Shown here piece by piece: positions 22,507-33,505 of a stretch of DNA of 64,000 bases. Position numbers and translations under genes: made by a program. The notes under the pieces were generated by a model. The model saw only the letters and a program-made list of their open reading frames with translations, was not told where the DNA came from and made no database searches. Source of the DNA: Centroberyx gerrardi (lineage: Eukaryota > Chordata > Actinopteri > Beryciformes > Berycidae); NCBI RefSeq assembly GCF_048128805.1, contig NC_136006.1, positions 1,629,783 to 1,693,782 on the forward strand. Reading direction: 5' to 3'. Each line of letters opens with the position of its first letter. The first letter of the stretch is position 1.

Positions 22507-23130
22507 TACAAATCATCGGTGCATTACGTATATCACTGGACTTTCCTCCTATACACATACAGTTCAATTTGGTGTTAATGCCATTTGATGTTTATGCTGT
22601 ATCAATATAAGTATTTGACTAGTTATGTGGCTCTGATACTTGATCTTGGATATTTCCTATTGATACCTGTGAACAAACTATACCTAACCACAGGTCAGAT
22701 TAAGGGTGCACCCACAGTTAGAATTGCAGGTTTAGGCCTAACTGAACCATTATATGACTGAGTATGGTATTCATTCTGAAGTACCTTTTGTGCACAACTG
22801 ACATTGTCTGAGATCAGTATTGTAAGACTTTTGTTTTTAAGTGTTTTTGTTTTATGTTTCAAATATTCAGTACAGCTGGCAAATATTTCTTTAAACACCC
22901 TGTGCTGTGTGATTATTAAGCTCCCAGTATTTACTGCTCTGTGGTCAAACCTCATCTTTCTGATACACAAGCCCATTATTTAATCATTAGACAATGCAGC
23001 AGCATATGTGTTACATAATGTACCACAATACATTATTTCTGATATATATCAAATATACATTTAGTTTATTGTTCATTTCTATATTATTTACATTTTTTAC
23101 ATTATTTTACATTACATTTTCATCTTATAT

Positions 23131-23132
<2 letters not shown>

Positions 23133-23180
<48 letters not shown>
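23133..23180. repeat. (CA)n microsatellite
   Basis: About 23 uninterrupted CA units; the inverted counterpart is at 3790-3836. Confidence 0.95.
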
Positions 23181-23185
<5 letters not shown>

Positions 23186-23834
23186 CCTGACTTACCAATA
23201 CCTATGAGACTGGATTTGCTTCCACACTGAACAAAACAAACATCCAGTTAAGCTTAATGGCTGTGTAGTGCGTCTCTCTACCTAAAGGAGTCTGTTCACA
23301 CCTCTGCTAATAGTGTGAGATGATGACAGATCCAACCTCAGAGGTATCACTCCAATCAGAGGTGTTAAAAAAAACACACAAGTTCAAACAAACACATGAT
23401 GTAGCCTCCTCACTTCAACACATGATGCAACTATGGCTTAAGAAACCAATAATTAAACAAAGTGCCTGGTAAATTAATTTGATATAGTTACAACTAGTGA
23501 CAATCACAACTTTGGACATTTTTGAGTGTTTGCTAAGAGTTCGATGTTGGTGCTTGTTTGCACTAAGCAGGGTCAAGTATCATGCCAATGTAAACCCTGT
23601 AACCTAAAGACCTTGGAACTGTGACCTCATGCTTTGATGGCTGGATTTTACAGAAGAGGCATCATCTCTTTGTTGAACTGCATATATAATAATGTGATAT
23701 CCTTAAGAAAATAAGACTAACATTGAGCACATACATCTGTGATGTAGTAAGCGTTCAATAACCAAAACAAAAAAAACAACGATCCACAATTTGAGGATCT
23801 ACAGTCCTTCAAAAGGGGCCTGGTGATCTAAGTG

Positions 23835-24972
23835 CCCTGTCCATACATATATGGATATTTTTGAAAACGTAGTATTTTCTCTGCGTTTTGGCCTCCCGTC
23901 CACACGAAAACAGCCAAATGAACCAAATGAATCAAGGGCGAGTGGCTGTTCAGCCCTCCGACGTTCCCTCGAAAATGAGGCATTTAAAGTGCTGGCTTAA
24001 AAGCGAGGGTTACCCAGCAGGCACTGCGGTACCAATATGAACTACCGCGGAGAGCATGGTGGAGACAACTTATATAGCTCTAAATTAAATGGCTACAATT
24101 CAAATTACTGTAGGCTAATATTTAATTATAAGAAAGACTTTAAATAAAATAGATGTGCATTTTGTTTGAAAACAATTATGTTTGACAACTATGAAATTAT
24201 AAAAAGGAAAACATGGTTAAACCAATTGGAAAATATAAAAACAACATAAAAACAAAACTATACAAAAGAGCAACTTCTCAGGTAGAAACAGACATTTTAC
24301 AATTTCACCATTCATTTATGTCGATGGCTGATTATTAATTTTTTTTTTCAATGATTTTATTTATTTATCCAGTCATGCCCATCGTGCTCTGAAACAAACA
24401 CTAACAATATTGAGAAAATGCGTGTTGCTCAATCTGTGTAATGCACCAACGATGCAACACATGCACAAGTCTTCTTTTTGTGGTCTATGGGCAGCGTTGC
24501 ATATCTCCAATAAAATTGAAAACATACGCTGCAACTATGGCAACAGCTGGCTAGTGACGTGTCATGTCAACAGGAAGCGATGATAGATCGAAGTGCGTCC
24601 CAGAGCTGCTGCTGCAACTCCTTCACCCTCTGGCCTCGGCTCCTCCTGTGAGCGGCCCTTCTGATACAACACTAACACTTCTGAGTGTCACTCAAAACGA
24701 AGGTGGAGTGTTTAGGGGGCGTAACGGGATGGGGGGTCAGTGTCTTGCACGCGTGCTCCTAATGTTCTTCTGTGGTGTTTGACATAAAGTTTTATGACAC
24801 ATTATCGTCACCTACTGGCCTGGCATGCTTATGTGAGCGTTTTAAATCCGTTTTGCCTTCTCATGTGGAGAGATTTTCTAAAACACCATTGGTGTGGATG
24901 TGAATTTTTTTTTTAAAACGGAGGGGGGAAAAAAATGTGTTTCCAGAAATATCCATATACGTGTGGACAGGG
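23835..24972. mobile_element. hAT-like element, 1.1 kb
   Basis: Flanked by a perfect 8-bp duplication TCTAAGTG (23827-23834 and 24973-24980). Ends are CCCTGTCC...GGACAGGG, with the inverted similarity extending into TATGGATATTT. There is no intact transposase. The tandem duplicon that carries T3 starts inside it, at 24563, so only its right part is repeated at 30314-30723 and 36059-36467. Confidence 0.75.
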
Positions 24973-25139
24973 TCTAAGTGCCCTGCAAATCTATTCTTTT
25001 ATCTGCTTTACTCTACATGATGTTGTTTCCAAAGGATGCTATCTCCCTTACATGTTCCTTACTTTTATCAGAAGAATCTAGACTCATAAAACTTTATCCA
25101 TCACTCCTCCCAGTGTTTAACCCTCCTATTATGTTCAAA

Positions 25140-25695
25140 TGAACGTCTTTTATGTTTGGGGTCAAATTGACCCCAGCAATTTAAGTTACCCAAGTTTAGG
25201 TCTCAGTTGTTTTGTGTCTCTCTACTGACCATCTTAATAGCCCTGGAAATAAAACATGAATCCCCTCACCCTATCCTTTTGCATCAAATACTCATATTAT
25301 GCAACTATCGAAAAATGCGCAAATCACCATAAAGTCTCATTGTTTTACCTAAAATGGAAAAAAAATATATGTTTTGGGGTTTGAAGGGCTTTATATTGCT
25401 TTTAAGTACTTATTTATGATTTCCATAACATTTGGAAATAAACACATTGTTTATTACCAAGGATGGTAACATTTATTATGTTCAGGGTTAGGGTTAGGTT
25501 TGGGAAAAAAACACCAGTAAAAAGTGAACTAGTCACCAGAATTGTCTACTAAGAGAAAATGAACTGGACAGTCTTTTCTGACACATTCTCCTTTAGATCG
25601 CATTAAATCACTACTACAGATTTACTTCCCAGTGTGTGTGTGTGTGTGTGTCAAAATTATCCCTTCTGATATGAAGCTGATTATTATATACATGA
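25140..25695. repeat. Arm 2 of the inverted duplication, outer part
   Basis: Reverse complement of about 2892-3420 in the T1 flank. It includes the palindrome GGGGTCAAATTGACCCC (25157-25173) and the motif CAGGGTTAGGGTTAGG. In this arm about 1.5 kb (23627-25139, with the hAT-like element) separates it from the inner part; arm 1 lacks that block. Confidence 0.8.
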
Positions 25696-25838
25696 AGGGT
25701 TAGAGAGCTCGTCTTGTCATCAACAAGTCAAAGGTTCGATCCTGGAAACAGCCATTGTGTGTCCATCAACAGCCACGTGTCCAAATGTCCTTGAGCAACA
25801 CACTGATGAGAGCATCAGCTAAATGCCACATCATCCCG
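25696..25838 (+). mobile_element. tRNA-derived SINE, V-SINE-like
   Basis: A tRNA-like head with GGTTAGAGAGCTCG (A-box-like) and GGTTCGATCC (B box), then GTGTCCAAATGTCCTTGAGC, the core found in fish SINEs of the V-SINE kind. Repeated in duplicons B and C (31442 and 37197 onwards). A related, more diverged copy lies next to T6 at 47440-47600. Confidence 0.6.
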
Positions 25839-26039
25839 TTTTACCCTGTTCTATCTTTTATTTCTCCTGTTTTTCATGTTTTATCTCTTATCTATTTTAT
25901 CTCTTTTATTCCTCCTGTCATATTTGTCCAGTTTCTAACTCCTGTTTTATTTTGTTTCATCTCTCCTCTCAGCCTCCTTTCAACTCTTTTATGATGTTGT
26001 ATTTCTTTTTCCCTGTTTCTCTGCTTGAGTTGATGTTGA

Positions 26040-26101
26040 TTTTACCTTGTTTCTTTAAAGCACTTTGTAACTTTGTTTTGAAAAGTGCTATACAAATTAA
26101 G

Positions 26102-26163
<62 letters not shown>

Positions 26164-26175
26164 CATCATCATCAT
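26040..26175 (+). mobile_element. LINE/SINE 3' tail with (ATT)n
   Basis: The stretch AAAGCACTTTGTAAC...AAGTGCTATACAAATTAAG followed by (TTA)n is the kind of 3' end seen in fish L2-type elements and SINEs that borrow it. The (ATT)n run is 26105-26163 here and shorter in copies B (31855-31903) and C (37605-37628). Confidence 0.55.
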
Positions 26176-26421
26176 CATGATCAGTGGAAGGATGACAGGT
26201 TATATTCTAGTTACTGATAACAGAGGGAAACATAGTTGTCTATAGACATGATTTCTAAAGTTTTCAATCACAAACACGAGATACAATAATAGAACAGAAC
26301 CATGTTTTTAATATGTCCATGCTTTTGGCCTTTTGAATAAAACAAACAAACAACAAAAACACAAAAAACTACATTAATCTCTTCATAGAAAAAGTCTGGT
26401 TTCAGTGACTCCACAGCCTCT

Positions 26422-27615
26422 CTACAGTATGTTGGCCTCACAGGAGTCAGGCTGCAGTATCTGAAGTGTAACAATCAGTTTAACAGCTTTTCTAAACCAG
26501 GGATAGAAAAAGGCATAGATCACAGGGTTTAAACAGGAGTTACAATAGAACAGAGAGATCACAAAGGCTTCAGACGTAATACTGGTCGAGGTGTCCTCAA
26601 CTGCAAGAGAGAGACAGTAATATGGACAGAAACACATTAGAAACACAGCTATGACAATACCAAGAGTCCTGGCTGCTTTCATCTCAGATTTCTTAGCAGT
26701 TACAGTCACTGAACGCTGGAGTGTGACAGCCACAATGTGGGATCGCATGGCACGAGCCTGAGACACAGCCACCACAAATACTCTCATATACAGAACTATG
26801 ATGACAGTAATGGGAGCAGTAAAGTTAAAAACAAGGTCAACAACTCCTGCAATGTAGTTAATAACAACCACACACTCTCCAACACAGGAATTATACCTGC
26901 CTGGATGCCTCAGTAAATCCTTTAGAAGGAGACCACTGCAGAAAGCAGGACAGACCCAACACAGACAAACACAGATTTTAACTCTTCTCTGAGTGATTTT
27001 GGTGGGGTAACACAGAGGGTCACAAATAGCCACATAGCGGTCGACTGATATGAGCACCATGTTTCCTACTGAGGCAGAGGTAATGATAAAGGCCACAAAG
27101 TAATACAGAACACACATGAAGTCACCCAGAAACCAGCAGCTAACTATGAAGAGGATTTCAGCCGGTATCAGGAGAAGGCCAGTGAGGAAGTCTGAGACAG
27201 CCAGGGAGAGGAGGAGGAGGTTGGTGGGGGTGTGGAGCTGCCTGAAGTGAAACAGGAGCATTATATTCATTAATAGTATTCATTTGTAGTATCAGTAGTA
27301 TATCTCATCACTAGATATGGCAGATATCAAGCATTATGAAAATAGAAAAGCATTATTTAGCAACTTTTTTCATCAAATTGTGGTCCATAAGTCATTTGTT
27401 TTTGTAAGTCTGAATTGCATTGATAAAATCTTTGGCCACCTGTAGTGGGAGATGGAGATGATGACCAGCAGGTTGAGAGACACGGTGAGCAGAGAGATGG
27501 AGGACAGCAGAATGTAGAGGAGCATGACCTCAGAGTGAGGACGCATCTGCTTCCTGCAGGAAGTGTTGAGGAGCTGTGGAAAGCAGAGTTCACCTCCTTC
27601 CAGGGTCTCCATCAT
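26422..27615 (-). CDS. T3: class III TAAR olfactory receptor, complete two-exon gene (duplicon A)
   Basis: Minus strand; exon 1 27615-27440, exon 2 27241-26422, 198-bp GT-AG intron, phase 2. Product 331 aa. Exon 1 would read through the donor (CAC TAC AG|GTGGCC), so the intron is inferred from the paralogs and the downstream acceptor TTCACTTCAG. TAAR features are present: N17-T-S glycosylation site between two Cys, D2.50, DRY, the TM7 signature, and Cys in ECL2. 3.32 is Ala109 and Asp194 is at 5.42; 6.48 is Phe. It differs from T4 at 11 positions, all between residues 228 and 292, and at residue 30 (Val), though the surrounding duplicons are nearly identical. The segment around Met246 resembles T2. 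Confidence 0.92.
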
Positions 27616-27715
27616 CAGAGAGAGAGGAGGAGAGGAGAAGCTGCTGAGGTCTGGCAGCTTTCTGACCAAAGCTCTCTATCATACAGATGATTTATCTCTC
27701 TATTCCCTTAATTTC

Positions 27716-27760
<45 letters not shown>
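27616..27760 (-). promoter_or_regulatory. Conserved TAAR 5' flank of T3 with (CT)n tract
   Basis: Same block as before T2 and T7 (GAGAGCTTTGGTCAGAAAGC core, here inverted), then a poly(C)/(CT)n tract at 27717-27757 as read on the plus strand. The tract varies in length between the three duplicons. No TATA box can be assigned with confidence. Confidence 0.45.
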
Positions 27761-28459
27761 TCAGAGACTGATGTCCCTCCACCCCCCTTCCTCTGCATCA
27801 TCCTTTCATCACTCTCTCTGCTGTCCTTTCTCTTCTCTTCCTCATGTGTCTTCTCCCCCATTGTCTCCTTTCCTCTCTCCTCCTTCCGTCCCAATCCCTC
27901 CTCCCCCCTTACCCATCCCTTTGCTCTCTTCTGTCACCCACCCCTCCCATCTGACTTCTCTTGCTGCTCCATTTTTTCTGTCTTCCACCTCGTCACCTCT
28001 CTTTCCTCCTACTGACCTCTCCCGCCTCCTCCCCCTCCAACTCTGATGTAAGAGGTTGTTTTCAGTTTATTGTGGATGACAGAAAGCCTCTCGTCTCTGA
28101 AAATAGGGTTAGGGTTAGGGAGAGATATGATCAATGTTAGAATGAAAAAAAAAGTCTGTAGGTGTAGAATGTAGTTGATTGAGGTGCTGTGACTTTCTCT
28201 TTCCACACTCAGTGAAAGCGGCATAATGTTGTGACCCCTTGTGATTTGGGATGCAATTGAACATCATATGACTCCATGCAAGGGTTGCACAATTAATTGT
28301 GTGTAATCATACATTCTGAAGGAATTCAAGTTGCACAACTCTTCTCCATTTTATGCTCTATGCTTTAATAATCACCAAACGTTTTCAGCTTCATGGCCTT
28401 CATCAGGGAGGGTTTCATTGTAATCATACAGTACATTGCAATTTTACTCACCACAATCT

Positions 28460-28632
28460 GACCAATGCTCTCTATCATACAGGTGATTTATTTCTCTCTT
28501 CCTTCCTTCATCTCACTCTCTCTCTCTCTCTCTCTTCATCTCTTTTTTTCTCTCTTCCCTTTTTGGCCCTCCCTTCCTCCTTCCCTCGCTATCATCCTCT
28601 TCATCTCCATCGTCATTGTTGCACACGTTAAA
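28460..28632 (-). promoter_or_regulatory. Second TAAR-type 5' flank remnant without its gene (duplicon A)
   Basis: CTGACCAATGCTCTCTATCATACAGGTGATTTAT followed by a CT-rich run closely matches the block just upstream of the TAAR genes (CTGACCAAAGCTCTCTATC...TACAG-TGATTTAT), same orientation as T3 and about 845 bp upstream of it. The exon 1 expected beside it is absent. Copies: 34205-34377 and 39919-40089. Probably a remnant of a lost TAAR gene. Confidence 0.55.
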
Positions 28633-28936
28633 TATTCTTTTAGATGACCGTAGCCACAAGCTGGTGCTTTCTGTGCTTTCATTCACACTGCCACAGCTTG
28701 CTTTTATGCAAATATACACTGATATTCAGTAATACATTATTATAAATCAAGTGATTTCTACAGTATTATATTAATCCGTTCCACTATTCCAACAATATTA
28801 TCCCTGTACTCACATCATGACATAAAAGGGAAAAAAATAAATAAAAGTGTCTTTAAAGCAATAATAATCAAAATATGAGCAAGCACCATCTTTTATAACT
28901 GCTAATAAACTGAAACCATTACCAGAACCGTAGAAG

Positions 28937-30313
28937 CTCAAAGCAACAAAAGCTTAACCATAAGGCTAGCATGTTAGACTAAGCTAGCAGAGCTTCCCTG
29001 TGTTAAGCATGCTATGCTAGCAAACAAGCTTACCTTGTCTTCCAACTTTTAATTCCTACTACATACAAAACACTGAACTTTCTGGTTGGAGAAATTCAGC
29101 TGCGAGTCGCGCATGTGCCAAATCATAGGCAGGAGTGCAGTCCAAAAGCTATGTCTATAGGAAGCCAGGGTGTCTTCCAAACATGAATTCATATAGAGAT
29201 AAACCTGTGACGTAATTTTTTGTCCAGTTATAGGCATGTGTGAGAGGTCGTACATAATCATGCCAATGTGTCTTCTCCTTATCCTTCAAGGTACCCAACA
29301 TACTAAGGAGGGTCCGGTTGTAGCGCTCTACCGGATTCCCTCTAGGGTGGTAAGGGCTTGTTCTGACTTTGCGTATGCCTGCCAGGGAGCACAGTTCTCG
29401 GATGGTGTGAGATTCAAAATCTCTTCCCTGGTCGCTGTGGAGTCTTTCAAGAATCCCGTAATGGACTAAGAAGTGTTCCTATAGACATCTCACTACAGTA
29501 TTGACCTTTTGATCTCTAGTTGGAATGGCCACGGTGTATTTTGTGAAATGGTCAGTGATGAAAAGAATATCTTTGAGGTTTCGGCTGTCTGGCTCTACTG
29601 AGAGAAAGTCCATGCAGACTTACTCCAATGGCCTGGTGGTCTAGATGTTAACTAAAGGAGCGTCTTCCGGTGTACACATCTCTCACAGACCTTCATTTTT
29701 CCTCTCAATGTCTGTAGCCATTCTTGGCCAGTAGAACCGAGACCTCGAAAGGTCAATAGTGCACTCGATCCCTAGGTGGCCCATATTGTTGTGAAGATTC
29801 TGAAATGCAGTAGGCCTGAGGATCTAAGGGAGCACAAACTGTAACAGGGTCTCTTTTTCACAAAGTTGTTTTCGGTAGAGTAGATCATTTTGAATCTCCA
29901 GATGCCTCCATTCCTTTAACACCAAGTTAAGGTCAGGGGAGTCTGCTTTGAAATTTGCAGGTAAGCTGTCTCCTGCTTCCATCAAGTGAATGACCTTGCC
30001 AATGACGGGATCATCCCTTTGCATCTGCTTGCAGCTTGCAGCGTCGAGCTTAGCTGTTGTAAGCACATAGGTTAATGGATTGTTGTCTGTAACAACGGTA
30101 AAGGTGTTACTGTACAGATAGTCATGACATTTTTCTGTTATGTCCCACTTGAGAGCCAGGAACTCAAGCTTATGAGCCGGGTATCTAGATTCACTGCGTG
30201 ACAAGCCACAGCTCGGATAGGCAACCACTTGTTTCTTCCCATCATGCTCCTAGTATAGGGCAGCTCCTAAACCCGTTGTGCTAGCTTCCGTATGAAGGAC
30301 GTATCAGCGTAGC
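28937..30313 (-). mobile_element. Ty3/gypsy fossil, RNaseH-integrase part (duplicon A)
   Basis: Minus-strand remains of an LTR retrotransposon of the Ty3/gypsy group. RNaseH-like sequence lies at about 30230-29824 (VVTDNNPLTYVL, HKLEFLALKW) and integrase-like sequence at about 29700-29050. It is broken in several places and has no recognisable LTR. It was present before the tandem duplication, because copies A and B both carry it. Confidence 0.8.
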
Positions 30314-31852
30314 CATGTCAACAGGAAGCGATGATAGATCGAAGTGCGTCCCAGAGCTGCTGCTGCAACTCCTTCACCCTCTGGCCTCGGCTCCTCCTGT
30401 GAGCGGCCCTTCTGATACAACACTAACACTTCTGAGTGTCACTCAAAACGAAGGTGGAGTGTTTAGGGGGCGTAACGGGATGGGGGGTCAGTGTCTTGCA
30501 CGCGTGCTCCTAATGTTCTTCTGTGGTGTTTGACATAAAGTTTTATGACACATTATCGTCACCTACTGGCCTGGCATGCTTATGTGAGCGTTTTAAATCC
30601 GTTTTGCCTTCTCATGTGGAGAGATTTTCTAAAACACCATTGGTGTGGATGTGAATTTTTTTTTTAAAACGGAGGGGGGAAAAAAATGCGTTTCCAGAAA
30701 TATCCATATACGTGTGGACAGGGTCTAAGTGCCCTGCAAATCTATTCTTTTATCTGCTTTACTCTACATGATGTTGTTTCCAAAGGATGCTATCTCCCTT
30801 ACATGTTCCTTACTTTTATCAGAAGAATCTAGACTCATAAAACTTTATCCATCACTCCTCCCAGTGTTTAACCCTCCTATTATGTTCAAATGAACGTCTT
30901 TTATGTTTGGGGTCAAATTGACCCCAGCAATTTAAGTTACCCAAGTTTAGGTCTCAGTTGTTTTGTGTCTCTCTACTGACCATCTTAATAGCCCTGGAAA
31001 TAAAACATGAATCCCCTCACCCTATCCTTTTGCATCAAATACTCATATTATGCAACTATCGAAAAATGCGCAAATCACCATAAAGTCTCATTGTTTTACC
31101 TAAAATGGAAAAAAAATATATGTTTTGGGGTTTGAAGGGCTTTATATTGCTTTTAAGTACTTATTTATGATTTCCATAACATTTGGAAATAAACACATTG
31201 TTTATTACCAAGGATGGTAACATTTATTATGTTCAGGGTTAGGGTTAGGTTTGGGAAAAAAACACCAGTAAAAAGTGAACTAGTCACCAGAATTGTCTAC
31301 TAAGAGAAAATGAACTGGACAGTCTTTTCTGACACATTCTCCTTTAGATCGCATTAAATCACTACTACAGATTTACTTCCCAGTGTGTGTGTGTGTGTGT
31401 GTCAAAATTATCCCTTCTGATATGAAGCTGATTATTATATACATGAAGGGTTAGAGAGCTCGTCTTGTCATCAACAAGTCAAAGGTTCGATCCTGGAAAC
31501 AGCCATTGTGTGTCCATCAACAGCCACGTGTCCAAATGTCCTTGAGCAACACACTGATGAGAGCATCAGCTAAATGCCACATCATCCCGTTTTACCCTGT
31601 TCTATCTTTTATTTCTCCTGTTTTTCATGTTTTATCTCTTATCTATTTTATCTCTTTTATTCCTCCTGTCATATTTGTCCAGTTTCTAACTCCTGTTTTA
31701 TTTTGTTTCATCTCTCCTCTCAGCCTCCTTTCAACTCTTTTATGATGTTGTATTTCTTTTTCCCTGTTTCTCTGCTTGAGTTGATGTTGATTTTACCTTG
31801 TTTCTTTAAAGCACTTTGTAACTTTGTTTTGAAAAGTGCTATACAAATTAAG

Positions 31853-31905
<53 letters not shown>

Positions 31906-32163
31906 CATCATCATCATCATGATCAGTGGAAGGATGACAGGTTATATTCTAGTTACTGATAACAGAGGGAAACATAGTTGTCTATAGACATGATTTCTAA
32001 AGTTTTCAATCACAAACACGAGATACAATAATAGAACAGAACCATGTTTTTAATATGTCCATGCTTTTGGCCTTTTGAATAAAACAAACAAACAACAAAA
32101 ACACAAAAAACTACATTAATCTCTTCATAGAAAAAGTCTGGTTTCAGTGACTCCACAGCCTCT

Positions 32164-33357
32164 CTACAGTATGTTGGCCTCACAGGAGTCAGGCTGCAGT
32201 ATCTGAAGTGTAACAATCAGTTTAACAGCTTTTCTAAACCAGGGATAGAAAAAGGCATAGATCACAGGGTTTAAACAGGAGTTAAAATAGTACAGAGCGA
32301 TCACAAAGGCTTCAGACGTAATACTGGTCGAGGTGTCCTCAACTGCAAGAGAGACACAGTAAAATGGACAGAAACATATTAGAAACACAACTACAGCAAT
32401 ACCAAGAGTTCTGGCTGCTTTCCTCTCAGATTTCTTAGCAGTTACAGTCACTGAACGCTGGAGTGTGACAGCCACAGTGTGGGATCGCATGGCACGAGCC
32501 TGAGACACAGCCACCACAAATACTCTCATATACAGAACTATGATGACAGTAATGGGAGCAGTAAAGTTAAAAACAAGGTCAACAACTCCTGCAATGTAGT
32601 TAATAACAACCACACACTCTCCAACGCAGGAATTATACCTGCCTGGATGCCTCAGTAAATCCTTTAGAAGGAGACCACTGCAGAAAGCAGGACAGACCCA
32701 ACACAGACAAACACAGATTTTAACTCTTCTCTGAGTGATTTTGGTGGGGTAACACAGAGGGTCACAAATAGCCACATAGCGGTCGACTGATATGAGCACC
32801 ATGTTTCCTACTGAGGCAGAGGTAATGATAAAGGCCACAAAGTAATACAGAACACACATGAAGTCACCCAGAAACCAGCAGCTAACTATGAAGAGGATTT
32901 CAGCCGGTATCAGGAGAAGGCCAGTGAGGAAGTCTGAGACAGCCAGGGAGAGGAGGAGGAGGTTGGTGGGGGTGTGGAGCTGCCTGAAGTGAAACAGGAG
33001 CATTATATTCATTAATAGTATTCATTTGTAGTATCAGTAGTATATCTCATCACTAGATATGGCAGATATCAAGCATTATGAAAATAGAAAAGCATTATTT
33101 AGCAACTTTTTTCATCAAATTGTGGTCCATAAGTCATTTGTTTTTGTAAGTCTGAATTGCATTGATAAAATCTTTGGCCACCTGTAGTGGGAGATGGAGA
33201 TGATGACCAGCAGGTTGAGAGACACGGTGAGCAGAGAGATGGAGGACAGCAGAATGTAGAGGAGCATGGCCTCAGAGTGAGGACGCATCTGCTTCCTGCA
33301 GGAAGTGTTGAGGAGCTGTGGAAAGCAGAGTTCACCTCCTTCCAGGGTCTCCATCAT
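32164..33357 (-). CDS. T4: class III TAAR olfactory receptor, complete two-exon gene (duplicon B)
   Basis: Exon 1 33357-33182, exon 2 32983-32164, intron 198 bp, phase 2. Product 331 aa with all family motifs of T3 (DRY, Cys pairs, NSCLNPVIYAFFYPWF). Ala109 is at 3.32 and Asp194 at 5.42. Relative to T3 it has Thr228, Arg246, Ala-Val-Val 255-257, Ile261, Phe266, Val269, Ala288, Tyr290 and Phe292, i.e. a changed TM6-ECL3-TM7 region. The ALYYF before the TM7 signature is shared with T1 and T5. No frame damage; likely functional. Confidence 0.92.
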
Positions 33358-33462
33358 CAGAGAGAGAGGAGGAGAGGAGAAGCTGCTGAGGTCTGGCAGC
33401 TTTCTGACCAAAGCTCTCTATCATACAGATGATTTATCTCTCTATTCCCTTAATTTCCCCCC

Positions 33463-33505
<43 letters not shown>

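Larger units (their letters stand above)
20768..23626. repeat. Arm 2 of the large inverted duplication, inner part
   Basis: Outside the Tc1 insertion this is the reverse complement of 3415-4500 (T1 flank). Landmarks are the TTGCACTAAGCAGGGTCAAG motif near 23560, the (CA)n at 23133-23180 and the paired CTCCCCCTAAACATAC motifs. No gene is visible in it. Confidence 0.85.
24563..30313. repeat. Tandem duplicon copy A (contains T3)
   Basis: A 5751-bp unit nearly identical to copy B and most of copy C. From left to right: hAT right part, T1-like flank with GGGTCAAATTGACCCC, SINE and LINE tail with (ATT)n, T3 on the minus strand, (CT)n tract, a promoter remnant, and a piece of Ty3/gypsy fossil at the right end. 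The unit begins at ATGTCAACAGGAAGCG (24564). Differences from B are mostly microsatellite lengths and clustered changes in T3 exon 2. Confidence 0.95.

Noticed and set aside
25483-25502. Interstitial telomere repeats (GGGTTAGGGTTAGG here and at 28105, 33849, 39565; CCCTAACC near 63838)
   Set aside because: Only two to three units at each place; too short for an interstitial telomere, and such motifs are common in fish repeats.
25823-26245. An open frame with a long Ile run
   Set aside because: Caused by (ATT)n and its flanks; the lengths differ between the three duplicons. Not a gene.
27563-28046. Ser/Leu/Pro-rich open frames upstream of T3, and copies near 33305 and 39025
   Set aside because: Low-complexity translation of the pyrimidine-rich tract and antisense of exon 1.
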